Assembly: GCF_007994985.1 (NCBI RefSeq)
Contig: NZ_VOQF01000001.1
Location: 124,001 to 188,000 of the forward strand
Length of the DNA: 64,000 nucleotides
From: Metabacillus litoralis
GTDB lineage: Bacteria; Bacillota; Bacilli; Bacillales; Bacillaceae
Direction of reading: 5' to 3'
Shown: positions 1-7,967 of the stretch, piece after piece
How positions within the stretch are numbered: position 1 is the stretch's first letter
Layout of the letters: each line of letters begins with the position of its first letter
Program-made: the position numbers and the translations under genes
The notes under the pieces: generated by a model
What the model was told of the DNA's origin: nothing
Seen by the model: only the letters and a program-made list of their open reading frames with translations
Databases searched by the model: none

Positions 1-387
1 TAAGTTCACTCCATACATCAAATTTATTGCAATCTAAATCATAAAAAATAAAATTCCTACCATCGTGTCCCCTGTTTTCAATATCTCCAACTCTTATCTC
101 ATTATTTACAAAATCCTTATGCAGTGCTTCCAATGCGTCTAAACCATTTACTTCAAATGTTAAAGAAAAACGTTCAACACCATAAAAATCAATAAAATTA
201 GAACTTTGACTTTCATTTGACTTCACAAGAAAAACACTTTGATTTGCAAGGTTTAAAATCGCTTTGTCGTCATCTTTATAAGATAACTCTGCACCTATTT
301 TATTTACATACCATTCAGCTGAAAGCTGTACATTTGTTACTGGAATATAATATAAGTCGTTCCAACCCTCAATAATTTCTCACCCAT
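1..387 (-). pseudogene. VOC-family (glyoxalase/bleomycin-resistance-like) gene copy 1, frameshifted
   Basis: This is nearly identical to the intact VOC gene at 9898-10317 and runs off the left edge. The ATG at 387 has the same GGAGG-type site upstream, but a 5-base tandem duplication in the segment 341-356 (an extra ATATA-type unit) shifts the frame. A stop follows after 16 codons. Downstream, the original frame continues intact with the VOC hallmarks (paired beta-alpha-beta-beta-beta units and a C-terminal D-x-D-x-N-x-F-D segment). No good restart codon is visible, so the gene is probably dead. The similarity continues to about 437, beyond the start codon. Confidence 0.8.
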
Positions 388-544
388 TTTATAAACTCCC
401 TCCAATTTCTGATATACCAATCATTCTCTTTTTATATACATTCTTCCAGTTATTAAATTAATCTCTTTAAAATTATCATTTACATAGACAAAGTCATCGC
501 TTGTTGTAGAAATGCACGTCTTTAGATCAACTTTAATTATATAC

Positions 545-567
545 ATTAAAGACACTTAATATCTGTA
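545..567. promoter_or_regulatory. Truncated, inverted copy of the Rrf2 operator
   Basis: The segment reads ATTAAAGAC, A, then CTTAATATCTGT. This matches the reverse complement of the operator region at 2551-2582 with about ten central bases missing. It lies just past the end of the methyltransferase gene, so the three-gene operon is bracketed by inverted related sequences. Its function is unknown; it may be a deletion relic. Confidence 0.4.
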
Positions 568-588
568 ATTAAGCAGAAATTTAATCCT

Positions 589-1161
589 TTAATCAGGCTT
601 CTGAGCAATGAGAATGTATAAAGATTTCGCTGGGAAAAATTTCTCTGTTACTTGAAATCCGGCTTCTTTCATTTCCTGCTCCATTCCTTCCAATGTAATT
701 CTCGGTGCTTTCTCGGAACTTCCTTTTGGTTGTAGTTCAAGACAGATTAAATAGCCTTCTTTTTTTAGTACATTTTTCATTTGATGTAACAGCGGTGCTA
801 GGGGCTGTATTTCATGCAGCACCAGAGAAGCAATTATCAAATCGATAGAGCCATCAGGTAAAGGAAGTTCCTCCTTGCTTACCTGAACCGGAACAATATT
901 CGTGAGCTTTTCCTTCAAGGCTTTCTCATTTATTATTTCTAGCATGGAAGAGTCGATATCCAGCGCGTATACATTGCCTTTGATCCTTTTCGCCGCAGGG
1001 ATGGATAAATAACCGGTACCAGCGCCAAAGTCCAACAAGCTGTCCGTTTCCTTTAAAGGAATCATATTTAGCAGCTGTTCCGGGGAGAATTCTTTTCTTC
1101 GTTCGGGACTTTCCAAGTACGATACCTTACCTTTACTGTGCTTTCCATTCTGTTGATGCAT
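589..1161 (-). CDS. Class I SAM-dependent methyltransferase
   Basis: The 190-residue cytoplasmic protein has the Rossmann SAM-binding motif I LLDFGAGTGYLSIP at about residues 42-55, an acidic motif II (VYALDIDSSM) and motif IV (GSIDLIIASLVLHEI), so it is a class I methyltransferase of unknown acceptor. The start is an ATG with GAGGAGG upstream. It is the last gene of a three-gene operon with a thioredoxin-reductase-like oxidoreductase (17-base gap) and an Rrf2 regulator. Expression is therefore probably under Rrf2 control. The context suggests a stress or thiol/metal response, but the substrate cannot be read from the sequence. Confidence 0.85.
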   Translation of the reverse strand: MHQQNGKHSKGKVSYLESPERRKEFSPEQLLNMIPLKETDSLLDFGAGTGYLSIPAAKRIKGNVYALDIDSSMLEIINEKALKEKLTNIVPVQVSKEELPLPDGSIDLIIASLVLHEIQPLAPLLHQMKNVLKKEGYLICLELQPKGSSEKAPRITLEGMEQEMKEAGFQVTEKFFPAKSLYILIAQKPD

Positions 1162-1178
1162 ATAGATCCTCCTCTTTT

Positions 1179-2099
1179 TTAAGCGTGCTGTTTATCATGG
1201 TTAAATTTCTCTTCTATCAATGCTGCAATCACAGACATGGCAGCCAAAGAGCCTTCTGCTGCTGCAACAATTAATTGGGACGGCCCGGCAATTCGCGTAT
1301 CTCCGCAAGCAAATACCCCTTCCGTATTCGTGCGTTGCCAGCTGTCGGTTTCAATTCCACCATGCTCGTTAAATGAATATTTAAGTGTTGAATCAAAAGA
1401 AGCAGCCTGTTTCCATTCCGCTGTTATAAACCCTCCTTCACGGAGCACTGCTGTACCATCTTCAAGTTGGATTTTATTCAGTATTCCTTCTTCTCCAATG
1501 AAAGTGACGATCTTCTTTTCATTTATACTGATTCCGTAGCTTTTGAGCCAATCTTGTTCTTCGAGCGAAAGTATCTTATTGCCATTGGTAAAAATAATTA
1601 AATCATTCGTCCAATTGGATACCATTTTCGCCATATGAAGCGCCCTTTGATCATTTGCAATCACTGCTAGAGGCCGATCTCTTAATTCCCAGCCATCACA
1701 GAAAGGGCAGCTGAACAGGCTCTTGCCATAGAACTCTCTCACTCTTGGGATATCCGGAAGAACTTCCTTAAAGCCAGTTGCGATAATGATTTTTTTCGCT
1801 CTGTAAACTTCCCCATTTTCTGTCTCCACCTGGAACAAGGTGTTTTCTTTATTAATTCGATGAACCCGTTGTTTTTCGATTCTCACGTCTGAATACTTAC
1901 TTAATTCTTCATGGGCAATCCTTTTGAATTCCTGAGGATCAATACCGTCCCTTGTGATAAACCCGTGAGATTCTGAAACAACCGCATTTCTCGGTTTGTT
2001 GTCATCGAACAGGACAGTGTTACGTCTTGATCTTCCAAGAACTAATGTAGCATTAAGTCCAGCTGGTCCTCCACCAATCACAGCGCAGTCTAATATCAT
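1179..2099 (-). CDS. Thioredoxin-reductase-like NAD(P)/FAD-dependent oxidoreductase
   Basis: This flavoprotein of about 306 residues has an N-terminal FAD-binding GGGPAGLNATLVLGR motif, a central redox CPFC pair (SCPFCDGWE, about residue 130) and a C-terminal FAD motif GVFACGDTR. These are the TrxB-family hallmarks, and the length is normal. The ATG at 2099 is chosen because AAAGGAG lies 8 bases upstream; an in-frame GTG lies three codons earlier. It follows the Rrf2 regulator by 30 bases and precedes a methyltransferase. A role in disulfide or small-molecule reduction under Rrf2 control is likely. The true partner (thioredoxin or another substrate) is unknown. Confidence 0.88.
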   Translation of the reverse strand: MILDCAVIGGGPAGLNATLVLGRSRRNTVLFDDNKPRNAVVSESHGFITRDGIDPQEFKRIAHEELSKYSDVRIEKQRVHRINKENTLFQVETENGEVYRAKKIIIATGFKEVLPDIPRVREFYGKSLFSCPFCDGWELRDRPLAVIANDQRALHMAKMVSNWTNDLIIFTNGNKILSLEEQDWLKSYGISINEKKIVTFIGEEGILNKIQLEDGTAVLREGGFITAEWKQAASFDSTLKYSFNEHGGIETDSWQRTNTEGVFACGDTRIAGPSQLIVAAAEGSLAAMSVIAALIEEKFNHDKQHA

Positions 2100-2129
2100 C
2101 TTGTTCACTCCTTTAAATTTACTTTATTG

Positions 2130-2531
2130 TTATTTCTGTTTGGATTCTGCCTCTTTAGCAATATTGATCAATAGCTTTGATTTCAGTTCAGCTTTCATAT
2201 TTTCCTCTGCCTGCCTCATTACGTTTTCAATCAAGCAGCCTTCATGATGAATGGAGCAGTCAAATAAGCTAGTATCTCCTTCGGTCGCATGAATAACATC
2301 TAAAAAGGATATTTCATGTTTTTTTCTGGAAATTTTATAGCCCCCCTTTGCACCAGGCGTCGACTCGATCAAGCCTGCTTTCGCAAGTTTGGTTAATATC
2401 TTAGAAAGGTAAGTCGGGGATAGATCCTGCATTTCGGCTAATTCCTGCACTCCCACCGAGCTGTCCGCTGGCTGCAGCATTAAATGGACCATCGTATGCA
2501 ATGCGTAATTTGTCGCGTTTGAATACCTCAT
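2130..2531 (-). CDS. Rrf2-family transcriptional regulator
   Basis: The 133-residue protein has the Rrf2 winged-helix signature: MRYSNATNYALHTMVHL, then a recognition helix LSPTYLSKILTKLAKAGL and a wing GAKGGY. A cysteine pair with an intervening histidine (FDCSIHHEGCLIENV) could bind a metal or Fe-S cluster or sense redox changes, as in related Rrf2 proteins. The start is an ATG with AGGAGG 6 bases upstream. It is the first gene of the operon with the oxidoreductase and methyltransferase. A 25-base palindrome just upstream suggests autoregulation. Confidence 0.92.
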   Translation of the reverse strand: MRYSNATNYALHTMVHLMLQPADSSVGVQELAEMQDLSPTYLSKILTKLAKAGLIESTPGAKGGYKISRKKHEISFLDVIHATEGDTSLFDCSIHHEGCLIENVMRQAEENMKAELKSKLLINIAKEAESKQK

Positions 2532-2557
2532 ACATAACCTCCTTATTTAAAACAGAT

Positions 2558-2582
2558 ATTAAAGACTCTTAATGTCTTTAAT
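2558..2582. promoter_or_regulatory. Likely Rrf2 operator upstream of the operon
   Basis: Nine-base inverted arms ATTAAAGAC and GTCTTTAAT are separated by TCTTAAT, about 27 bases upstream of the Rrf2 start codon. The position and symmetry fit an autoregulatory operator overlapping the promoter or leader. Confidence 0.6.
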
Positions 2583-2631
2583 AAAATGAGTTTATCACTA
2601 GAAAGTAAGGAAGTCAAAGAAGTGGTTTTAA

Positions 2632-2662
2632 ACTTTGACTAAACTGCTTGTTACTTTAAATT
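2632..2662. repeat. Cassette-type core repeat
   Basis: TTGACTAAA, CTGCTT, GTTACTTTAA matches the dispersed core (arm, CTGC spacer, GTTA arm). It is the repeat nearest the Rrf2 operon on its promoter side. Confidence 0.5.
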
Positions 2663-2796
2663 CATTTTTACTAAAGTTATCCAACACTGAAGAACTTTGT
2701 TTAGCAGTAATCATTTGCTACGCAATAAATGAGATTCGCTAAATTCAGGGTTTGATAGCCGAAAATAAAAATAGAATCTGGTGTTTCTCCCCCATG

Positions 2797-2816
2797 AAGT
2801 GTTAATATTAACACTT
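2797..2816. promoter_or_regulatory. Perfect 20-bp palindrome
   Basis: AAGTGTTAAT followed directly by its reverse complement ATTAACACTT. There is no T-run beside it, so it is more likely a protein-binding site than a terminator. It lies in a gene-free stretch. Confidence 0.4.
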
Positions 2817-2832
2817 ATTTTCTAGTTCCTGA

Positions 2833-2880
2833 TTTAAAAAAACGTCTCAACTCCACTACTATCAAGGAATTAAGACGTTT
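2833..2880 (-). terminator. Intrinsic terminator
   Basis: AAACGTCT at 2840 pairs with AGACGTTT at 2873, and the minus-strand transcript ends in a run of seven U. It probably terminates transcription from the small gene at 3058-3207. Apart from this hairpin and the palindrome at 2797, no gene is seen between 2583 and 3057. Confidence 0.6.
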
Positions 2881-3057
2881 AAACTAATCAACTTTATTTG
2901 TGTTAATAGATATTTCACATGAAATTTGACTTTAAGAATAAAAGGTAGTTTCCTTCCATTCATCAAAACTTTTGTTGAAACTCTTCACTAATTGAAAAAA
3001 GATCTTCGAATAAGAAAAACACAGGTAGATGTTAGTCTTCCTATTTTTTCATTCATA

Positions 3058-3207
3058 CTATTTATCTGTTTGTTTTTGCTTTTTTTCCAAATACTCCGCA
3101 CGTATTTTTTCAAGTTGCTTTTTTTTATCAAATTTCGCAGGTCTCTGCTTTTCATGAAACTTTGTCACAGCTACCTGACCTTTCGTATCCAATTGATATT
3201 TCCCCAC
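3058..3207 (-). CDS. Small lysine-rich hypothetical protein
   Basis: This 49-residue reading frame starts at a GTG with AGGTGA 5 bases upstream. It translates to a highly charged protein starting MGKYQLDTKGQVAVTKFHEK and ending in a lysine/glutamine-rich helix (EYLEKKQKQTDK). Amino-acid composition and ribosome site support real coding. The overlapping plus-strand frame is a shadow. No domain is recognised. Confidence 0.6.
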   Translation of the reverse strand: MGKYQLDTKGQVAVTKFHEKQRPAKFDKKKQLEKIRAEYLEKKQKQTDK

Positions 3208-3463
3208 TTTATTCACCTACTTTTCTTTAAAGAAAATCTATTCAACCAATATACTATACCTTATATTGCTGTAGTAAAGCTTTATTACTTTATTATGTAC
3301 TGCTAACTTTGTATATATCAGTAAAACTATAACTTATTGAAATAATTTTGTACCCGCTCATATAGAGGATATTTTCAAAACTATTATTCGAATAAATGTG
3401 GCATACCTATATTATACTTTACTATAATTATGCGAACTTATATGTGTAAGAAGTCGAATCATT

Positions 3464-3697
3464 TTATCTATGATATTCAGGATGATTGTGCCTTATACAT
3501 CCAAATAGATAGCAAGATCCAGTACGATAAATATCAAAATCTAATTTAGGAACATAACCAGATACGATAAGGTTTATCATGTTTTTATACTGATTATTCT
3601 CGTCAATTAACTCTTTGATAAGCTCTATTTTATCGCCTTTTGATAAGTGTTCATGAAGTAAGTTAATGATAAACCTTGTGCAGCCATTTTTTTGAAC
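3464..3697 (-). pseudogene. Remnant of an unrecognised gene, start lost
   Basis: About 77 open codons give protein-like sequence (for example KGDKIELIKELIDENNQYKN and GYVPKLDFDIY, ending GCIRHNHPEYHR). There is no start codon or ribosome site at the 5' end and a stop lies immediately upstream. It is most simply read as a gene that has lost its N-terminal part. The family is not recognised. Confidence 0.45.
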
Positions 3698-3765
3698 AGA
3701 CTCTATTTACAAAAAAATATCCCCAGCCTTATTTATAGTGACCATAACTGCTACTGATAATGGAT

Positions 3766-4203
3766 TTACTCGTCCTCAAAATCATCATCGTTCTCTTCTT
3801 CTGATATTGAAATTATAAATTTTTTCAAATCTTGAGCATATTCTTCAAGTTCCGTATCTTCGTGATACCATAGATGAATTTCATTGCCCATTATTCCGTT
3901 TTTTACTTTAAGACATAATATATTTCCCGAACCATCATCACCTATAGCAATAAGGTCTTTCGACATATTCTCTTCTCTGACTTCAGTATTTTGTCTAATA
4001 ACATCATCCCAGGTCTTTTTCGTATTTCTATGATCTTTAATAGGATAAAGTATCCATTCACCAATTTCTGCATTATTAACTAACTTGAAAAGTTCTTTAT
4101 ATTGTTCTGGAAAAACTGCACCTAACTTTTCTTCTGTTACTTTTATATCCGATTCTTCTACCCCTAATTTCTTTGTATGAATTAGTTTCCTAACATCTTT
4201 CAT
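3766..4203 (-). CDS. SMI1/KNR4 (SUKH-like) family protein
   Basis: The 145-residue protein has the SUKH fold pattern: an N-terminal helix with EEKLGAVFPEQYKELFKLVN (about 24-43), a central AIGDDGSGNILCLKV strand pair (about 84-98) and an acidic C-terminus. SUKH proteins are commonly immunity partners of polymorphic toxins. No toxin gene is adjacent, so this would be an orphan immunity or regulatory protein. The start ATG has GGGGAG upstream at slightly long spacing. It stands alone in its transcription unit. Confidence 0.85.
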   Translation of the reverse strand: MKDVRKLIHTKKLGVEESDIKVTEEKLGAVFPEQYKELFKLVNNAEIGEWILYPIKDHRNTKKTWDDVIRQNTEVREENMSKDLIAIGDDGSGNILCLKVKNGIMGNEIHLWYHEDTELEEYAQDLKKFIISISEEENDDDFEDE

Positions 4204-4422
4204 TTAACAAACAACTCCCCTATTGGTTTTAAAAAAAAAATCAACTTTTTTTGCATTATCCTTATTCTATTAACGTGCTTCTATACACCTTTTCACAAAG
4301 TTTGCATAAAAATAGTATATCGTTTAAATGCACAGTATTGTTAGATTGCGAATTAATCTTATTCAGTATCACCCTTCCAGCAAAGGTAGAGCTGACGATT
4401 TACAGTAGTCCTCGAGATTGCG

Positions 4423-4572
4423 ATGCCTGTTGTTAAGATTCGTGCAATGCTTATAGAACCAGATTCAGAGGGATGTAGTGACATAGATGGTTCCTATACT
4501 CAGCGTTTTTTACTAGAAAATGGCTATGAAATGAGATTTACTGGCGATGATCTTAACTTTAGTGAGTTCTAG
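4423..4572 (+). CDS. Short plus-strand ORF, possibly the 3' part of a frameshifted gene
   Basis: The 49-codon frame starts MPVVKIRAMLIEPDSEG and ends LNFSEF. It looks coding and is followed by a terminator at 4601-4638. The overlapping upstream frame (about 4380-4436) ends VELTIYSSPRDCDACC, which would join naturally after a single-base shift and give a cysteine-pair protein. There is no clear ribosome site for either piece. It is one of the very few plus-strand frames in the array, and its family is not recognised. Confidence 0.35.
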   Translation: MPVVKIRAMLIEPDSEGCSDIDGSYTQRFLLENGYEMRFTGDDLNFSEF

Positions 4573-4600
4573 TTATGGTATGAGGAATCATAGTGGGGTG

Positions 4601-4638
4601 AAAGTCCTTTTGGGTGCTCCTTCAAAAGACTTTTTTTA
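4601..4638 (+). terminator. Intrinsic terminator
   Basis: AAAGTCCTTTTG pairs with CAAAAGACTTT (one bulged base) followed by a T-run. It fits the end of the plus-strand frame at 4423-4572. Confidence 0.55.
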
Positions 4639-4685
4639 AAGTTGGGTTAAGCATATTATTTACTGGGAAGGGGCTTTTGCATTAA

Positions 4686-4772
4686 TTGAACTAACCTACC
4701 CATAACTTCAATAAAGCAAAGAACTACAGATCCTTCTTGATCTTCAACCCTTACACCCGTTAGCACAACAGC
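4686..4772. repeat. Cassette-type repeat, two cores around a hairpin
   Basis: The first core is TTGAACTAAC, CTACCCA, TAACTTCAAT. A GATCCTTCTTGATC hairpin follows, then a second core TTCAACCCT, TACACCC, GTTAGCACAA. It ends four bases before the stop codon of the gene at 4776. Confidence 0.6.
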
Positions 4773-4775
4773 GAT

Positions 4776-5369
4776 TTAATCATTAAACATTTTTTCAATA
4801 TAATGTAGTTCTATCTTTTCTTCTTCTGAACGATAATCATCATATTCATTTACAGCATTTATTCTTAGTAATCCATTTTGAAAAAATGTTAGCAATCTTC
4901 TTGCTTCATTAACCATCTTAGGTTTAATATCTATTAATATTTCTCTTTTCCGATCAAATTCGTTTTTATCCCATTTTTCTTTTTGTTGTAATTTGGGTAT
5001 TTCTTCTACTCCAGTAACATAATTAAGCGCTAAATATCGAAGAAAGTAATATCCCCTACAATAATCGTCGTATAAATGCTCTAAAATCTCTACTAAATCA
5101 CCTTTTTCATTAATTATGTTTTCTAATAATGAAACAACCCTCAATTGTTCAAACTCACCAATTGGAATTTTATTTTCAATAACTTTCTCTAATTCGTTTT
5201 TAATGTGTCTACTTCTATAATTCAAATCAAGTAGGTTAAAGTAAAAGGTATCACCATAAACCCTTTCAATTTCAGGTGTATGATAAAGCCATTCTTCGAA
5301 TTCAGAGGAGCTAATTAGACCTTTATATATTTTATAAAACTGCTTTTGAATCTCCTTTTGATTACTCAC
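4776..5369 (-). CDS. Hypothetical protein (FEEWLY motif, helical)
   Basis: The 197-residue soluble, charged, mainly helical protein carries EFEEWLYHTPEIE near the N-terminus (about 24-36), a motif often seen in small Bacillus proteins of immunity type. That likeness is weak and no toxin is near. The GTG start lies beside two AAGGAG sequences, the upstream one at usable spacing. It is a single-gene unit between cassette-type repeats. Confidence 0.6.
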   Translation of the reverse strand: MSNQKEIQKQFYKIYKGLISSSEFEEWLYHTPEIERVYGDTFYFNLLDLNYRSRHIKNELEKVIENKIPIGEFEQLRVVSLLENIINEKGDLVEILEHLYDDYCRGYYFLRYLALNYVTGVEEIPKLQQKEKWDKNEFDRKREILIDIKPKMVNEARRLLTFFQNGLLRINAVNEYDDYRSEEEKIELHYIEKMFND

Positions 5370-5460
5370 TCCTTAATTCAACTCCTTAATTTCTAACCTC
5401 TCTTTTTCAACTTATTCTCTTTATTTTCATTATAATTCATTGATCAATAATAATATTGAA

Positions 5461-5501
5461 AAATGAGCACATCTTTTTGGCGAATCGCGCTTCTCATTTT
5501 A
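5461..5501 (-). terminator. Terminator-like hairpin
   Basis: AAAATGAG and CTCATTTT bracket an inner GCGAATCGCGC element. It overlaps the 3' end of the small membrane protein at 5499 and resembles the variable hairpin of the array repeats. Confidence 0.4.
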
Positions 5502-5714
5502 TTTATCTAGTCTTAACATTTTCTTAACAAAAAAATAAAATATAATTGAAGAGATTAATAAAAAGGTAATGAACACAATTGCTATGCCTATGGTTTGTTG
5601 ACTATCGTAGCCACCAAATAATACAAGTAGAAAAGTACCTATGACTCCTAAAATAAGATAAATCCATATCGTTATTTTTAAATATTTTAACCTTTTATTT
5701 AAAACTAAACACAC
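5499..5714 (-). CDS. Small two-helix membrane protein
   Basis: The 71-residue protein has two hydrophobic helices (about 14-34 and 43-64) separated by a short loop (GGYDSQQT) and a basic C-terminus. No family is recognised. The GTG start is by default: AGAAAGG is very close to it, so the exact start is uncertain. Confidence 0.5.
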   Translation of the reverse strand: MCLVLNKRLKYLKITIWIYLILGVIGTFLLVLFGGYDSQQTIGIAIVFITFLLISSIIFYFFVKKMLRLDK

Positions 5715-5749
5715 CTTTCTGAATTTTAAATATAATCTAATTCTTTATG

Positions 5750-5793
5750 TCTTACTTCCGCATAAGCACCTGTTAGTTCAAAAACAGCTTTTC
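5750..5793. repeat. Cassette-type repeat
   Basis: GCATAA, GCACCT, GTTAGTTCAA and a short hairpin region form a degenerate core between the genes at 5714 and 5794. Confidence 0.45.
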
Positions 5794-6264
5794 TCAATCT
5801 AAATAAGGCGAAGTGTAATTTTTAACAAATAAACCACTCTTTTCTATCTTCATTCTGGCTTTTGGACAATCCTTATACGCACCTATGTACATATAATAAT
5901 CGTAACCGAAATGAACGAAGAATTTCCCCTGTAAAGTCATCTTACACCAGACAACTTCTCGTAGAGTTAACATTGCTATTTCTTTTATCTCTTGAACGCT
6001 AAGTTCTTGATTTGAACGGATGGGTAAAATGTGTTCAATATCGTCCATTTCTCCCTCAAAATCACTTAGGTACACCGCTTCTAATCCCAAATCCTCAATA
6101 AAATAAAAAATAGAGTCTATATACTTTTGCTCAGTTTCAAAGTATTCACTTTTATCGATTTTCGCATCAAAATCCGAATATGAAGTCCATTCGTTAGTAT
6201 CTTTATAGAAACCATTTTCATCTCTGTTTAGAGGATTATATTTTGAAATTCTGCACGAGTACAT
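5794..6264 (-). CDS. Hypothetical protein (YSCRISKYNP family)
   Basis: The protein has 156 residues from the ATG at 6264, chosen because GGAGG lies 8 bases upstream; the longer frame starting at 6285 contains that site within it. The N-terminus MYSCRISKYNPLNRDENG and the following WTSYSDFDA resemble conserved hypothetical proteins of Bacillus. It is soluble and acidic with no catalytic motif visible. A repeat lies on each side, so it is a monocistronic unit. Confidence 0.65.
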   Translation of the reverse strand: MYSCRISKYNPLNRDENGFYKDTNEWTSYSDFDAKIDKSEYFETEQKYIDSIFYFIEDLGLEAVYLSDFEGEMDDIEHILPIRSNQELSVQEIKEIAMLTLREVVWCKMTLQGKFFVHFGYDYYMYIGAYKDCPKARMKIEKSGLFVKNYTSPYLD

Positions 6265-6299
6265 AAAATGATAACCTCCAAACATTTATTTCTTTTTAC

Positions 6300-6362
6300 A
6301 GGAAAGTTGCTCTATTAGTTGAATAAGAAAAAAGCGATTTGTTATTAAAGCAAAGCCACCGT
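6300..6362. repeat. Cassette-type repeat overlapping a stop codon
   Basis: ATTAGTTGAATAAG, a short hairpin region, then CACCGTTACTTCAAT. Read on the minus strand, the right core supplies the stop codon (TTGAAG TAA CGGTGG) of the gene at 6362-6787. Confidence 0.5.
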
Positions 6363-6787
6363 TACTTCAATAGAAAAGTATCCCAAATTGTTTCATCTAC
6401 AAAAAAATATTCTTCATGAGAACACACAGCTAATATACATTTATCATTGTGATAAAACATCAAATCTTCTGGTAGCTCACCAATCCAACCAAAGAGGGAA
6501 TGACTACGTTCTTTTAAAAATTGAGTTGTAGCGTTATTCATTTGAAAATAGAAAACGTAAGCTGAGTCTTTAGCAAGTCTTGTGGTTTCCCATTCTTTTT
6601 GTATTCGTCTTTCTATTAAATGCCATTTAATATCGGATATCATATCATCAATATAGGCAAGACGCTCTTCTTCAATCTCCATCATTCGTCTATCTTCAAC
6701 AAAAGCAAAGCGGTTGCAATTTCTTGAGAGTAAGTCTATTAATTGCTTATACTGTTTGCCCTTTACATTTTTATAAATCATTAACAT
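6362..6787 (-). CDS. Conserved hypothetical protein
   Basis: The 141-residue protein begins MLMIYKNVKGKQYKQLIDLL. It has an aromatic-rich C-terminal half (SLFGWIGELPEDLMFYHND) and is soluble with alpha/beta composition. It resembles a conserved Bacillus family of unknown function, but no enzyme motif is seen. Its TAA stop sits inside the adjacent array repeat. Confidence 0.65.
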   Translation of the reverse strand: MLMIYKNVKGKQYKQLIDLLSRNCNRFAFVEDRRMMEIEEERLAYIDDMISDIKWHLIERRIQKEWETTRLAKDSAYVFYFQMNNATTQFLKERSHSLFGWIGELPEDLMFYHNDKCILAVCSHEEYFFVDETIWDTFLLK

Positions 6788-6861
6788 ATGAGCATCACCT
6801 CAACACCGAGTCTACATATCTACAGCTTTTTGCACTACATTTATCTTTTGCTTGCTATGAG

Positions 6862-6924
6862 TTTAATCTCCTTGCACGCTGAAAAGCAGCTGTTTCTATT
6901 GAACACTCGCACCCGTTTAAGAGT
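6862..6924. repeat. Cassette-type repeat with hairpin
   Basis: A weak left core (CTTGCACGCTG) is followed by AGCAGCTGTTTCTATTGAACA and then CTCGCACCCGTTTAAG. The right half matches the consensus second core perfectly. Confidence 0.55.
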
Positions 6925-6959
6925 AATCATTCACAATCTAATTTATTGAAAATCTCAAT

Positions 6960-7841
6960 TTACAAAATGTCTTGCAAGGTCTTATCAAGAGTTCCAAAGG
7001 TAAACGTGAAACCTTCTCGTTCTAACCGTTCTGGAAGCACCCACCGACTTTTTAATACCAATTCTGTTTCAGTTTTAATTAGAAGTGAGCCAATCTCTAA
7101 CATCCATTTTGGTGATGGTATACCGAATGGAACATTCATTGTTTTTCTTATTTCTTGCATCAATTTACGATTACTAACTGGTTGTGGTGAAGAGCAATTA
7201 AAAACACCACTTAAATCCTCTTTATCTTTCAAAAAGAGAACGATTTGAAACAAATCCTCGACATGTATCCAACTAAACTTTTGGTTTCCCGTTCCCTGAA
7301 TACCTCCAAGTCCAAATTTCACTAAATTTCGATAAGGTATAATGACTCCGCCGTTTTTACCTAATACAATAGCTATGCGTAATGCTATTTGTCTCGTTTT
7401 TGGTAAGTCAAAGGAAAAGAAAGCTTTCTCCCAGTTTGTTGCAACATTAACGGAGAATCCAGACCCTATTTCTCCATTTTCCTCTGTCATCGGACGATCT
7501 TCTGCGTGTCGATAAATCGTCGCCGTACTGGAATTCATCCAAATCTTAGGTGGATTTTTACATGCTTGTATTGACTCTCCAAGGATTGTAGTAGTTCTAA
7601 TCCTTGAATTCATAATTTCTTTCTTATTTTCTTCATTGTATCTACAATTCACAGATTTTCCTGCAAGATTAATAAGAAGCTCACTATCATCTAATGCCTC
7701 TATAATCCCTTTTTGATCATCCCAAGAAATATGTTGTTTTTGTCTTGATATGATATATACTTCATATCCTCGTTCCTCAAATTTTTTATGAAAATATTCA
7801 CCGATGAAGCCTGTTCCCCCTGCTAAAACTACTTTTTTCAT
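6960..7841 (-). CDS. NAD(P)-binding epimerase-family protein (TIGR01777/YfhF-like)
   Basis: The 293-residue extended-type SDR has a nucleotide-binding GGTGFIGEYFHKKF at the N-terminus, a SSTATIY region and a C-terminal DUF1731-type tail (GIPSPKWMLEIGSLL and ELVLKSRWVLPERL). This matches the TIGR01777 family (B. subtilis YfhF, E. coli YfcH). The substrate is unknown for the family. The start is an ATG with GGAG upstream, and the length is normal. This otherwise chromosomal gene sits between array repeats. Confidence 0.88.
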   Translation of the reverse strand: MKKVVLAGGTGFIGEYFHKKFEERGYEVYIISRQKQHISWDDQKGIIEALDDSELLINLAGKSVNCRYNEENKKEIMNSRIRTTTILGESIQACKNPPKIWMNSSTATIYRHAEDRPMTEENGEIGSGFSVNVATNWEKAFFSFDLPKTRQIALRIAIVLGKNGGVIIPYRNLVKFGLGGIQGTGNQKFSWIHVEDLFQIVLFLKDKEDLSGVFNCSSPQPVSNRKLMQEIRKTMNVPFGIPSPKWMLEIGSLLIKTETELVLKSRWVLPERLEREGFTFTFGTLDKTLQDIL

Positions 7842-7967
7842 AAAAAAACTCCAATCTACTATAAAATCTTACATATTTATAATCTCTTCTTATATAAATG
7901 CACTTTTTTGTTGAAGAACGCTATTGAAGTAAAATTCAGTTTAGTTGAATTAAAAACTCCATTTATT

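Noticed and set aside
2992-3306. Plus-strand frame of 104 codons
   Set aside because: It is antisense to the small minus-strand gene with GTG start at 3207. Its Phe/Leu-rich translation is typical of a shadow and it lacks a ribosome site.
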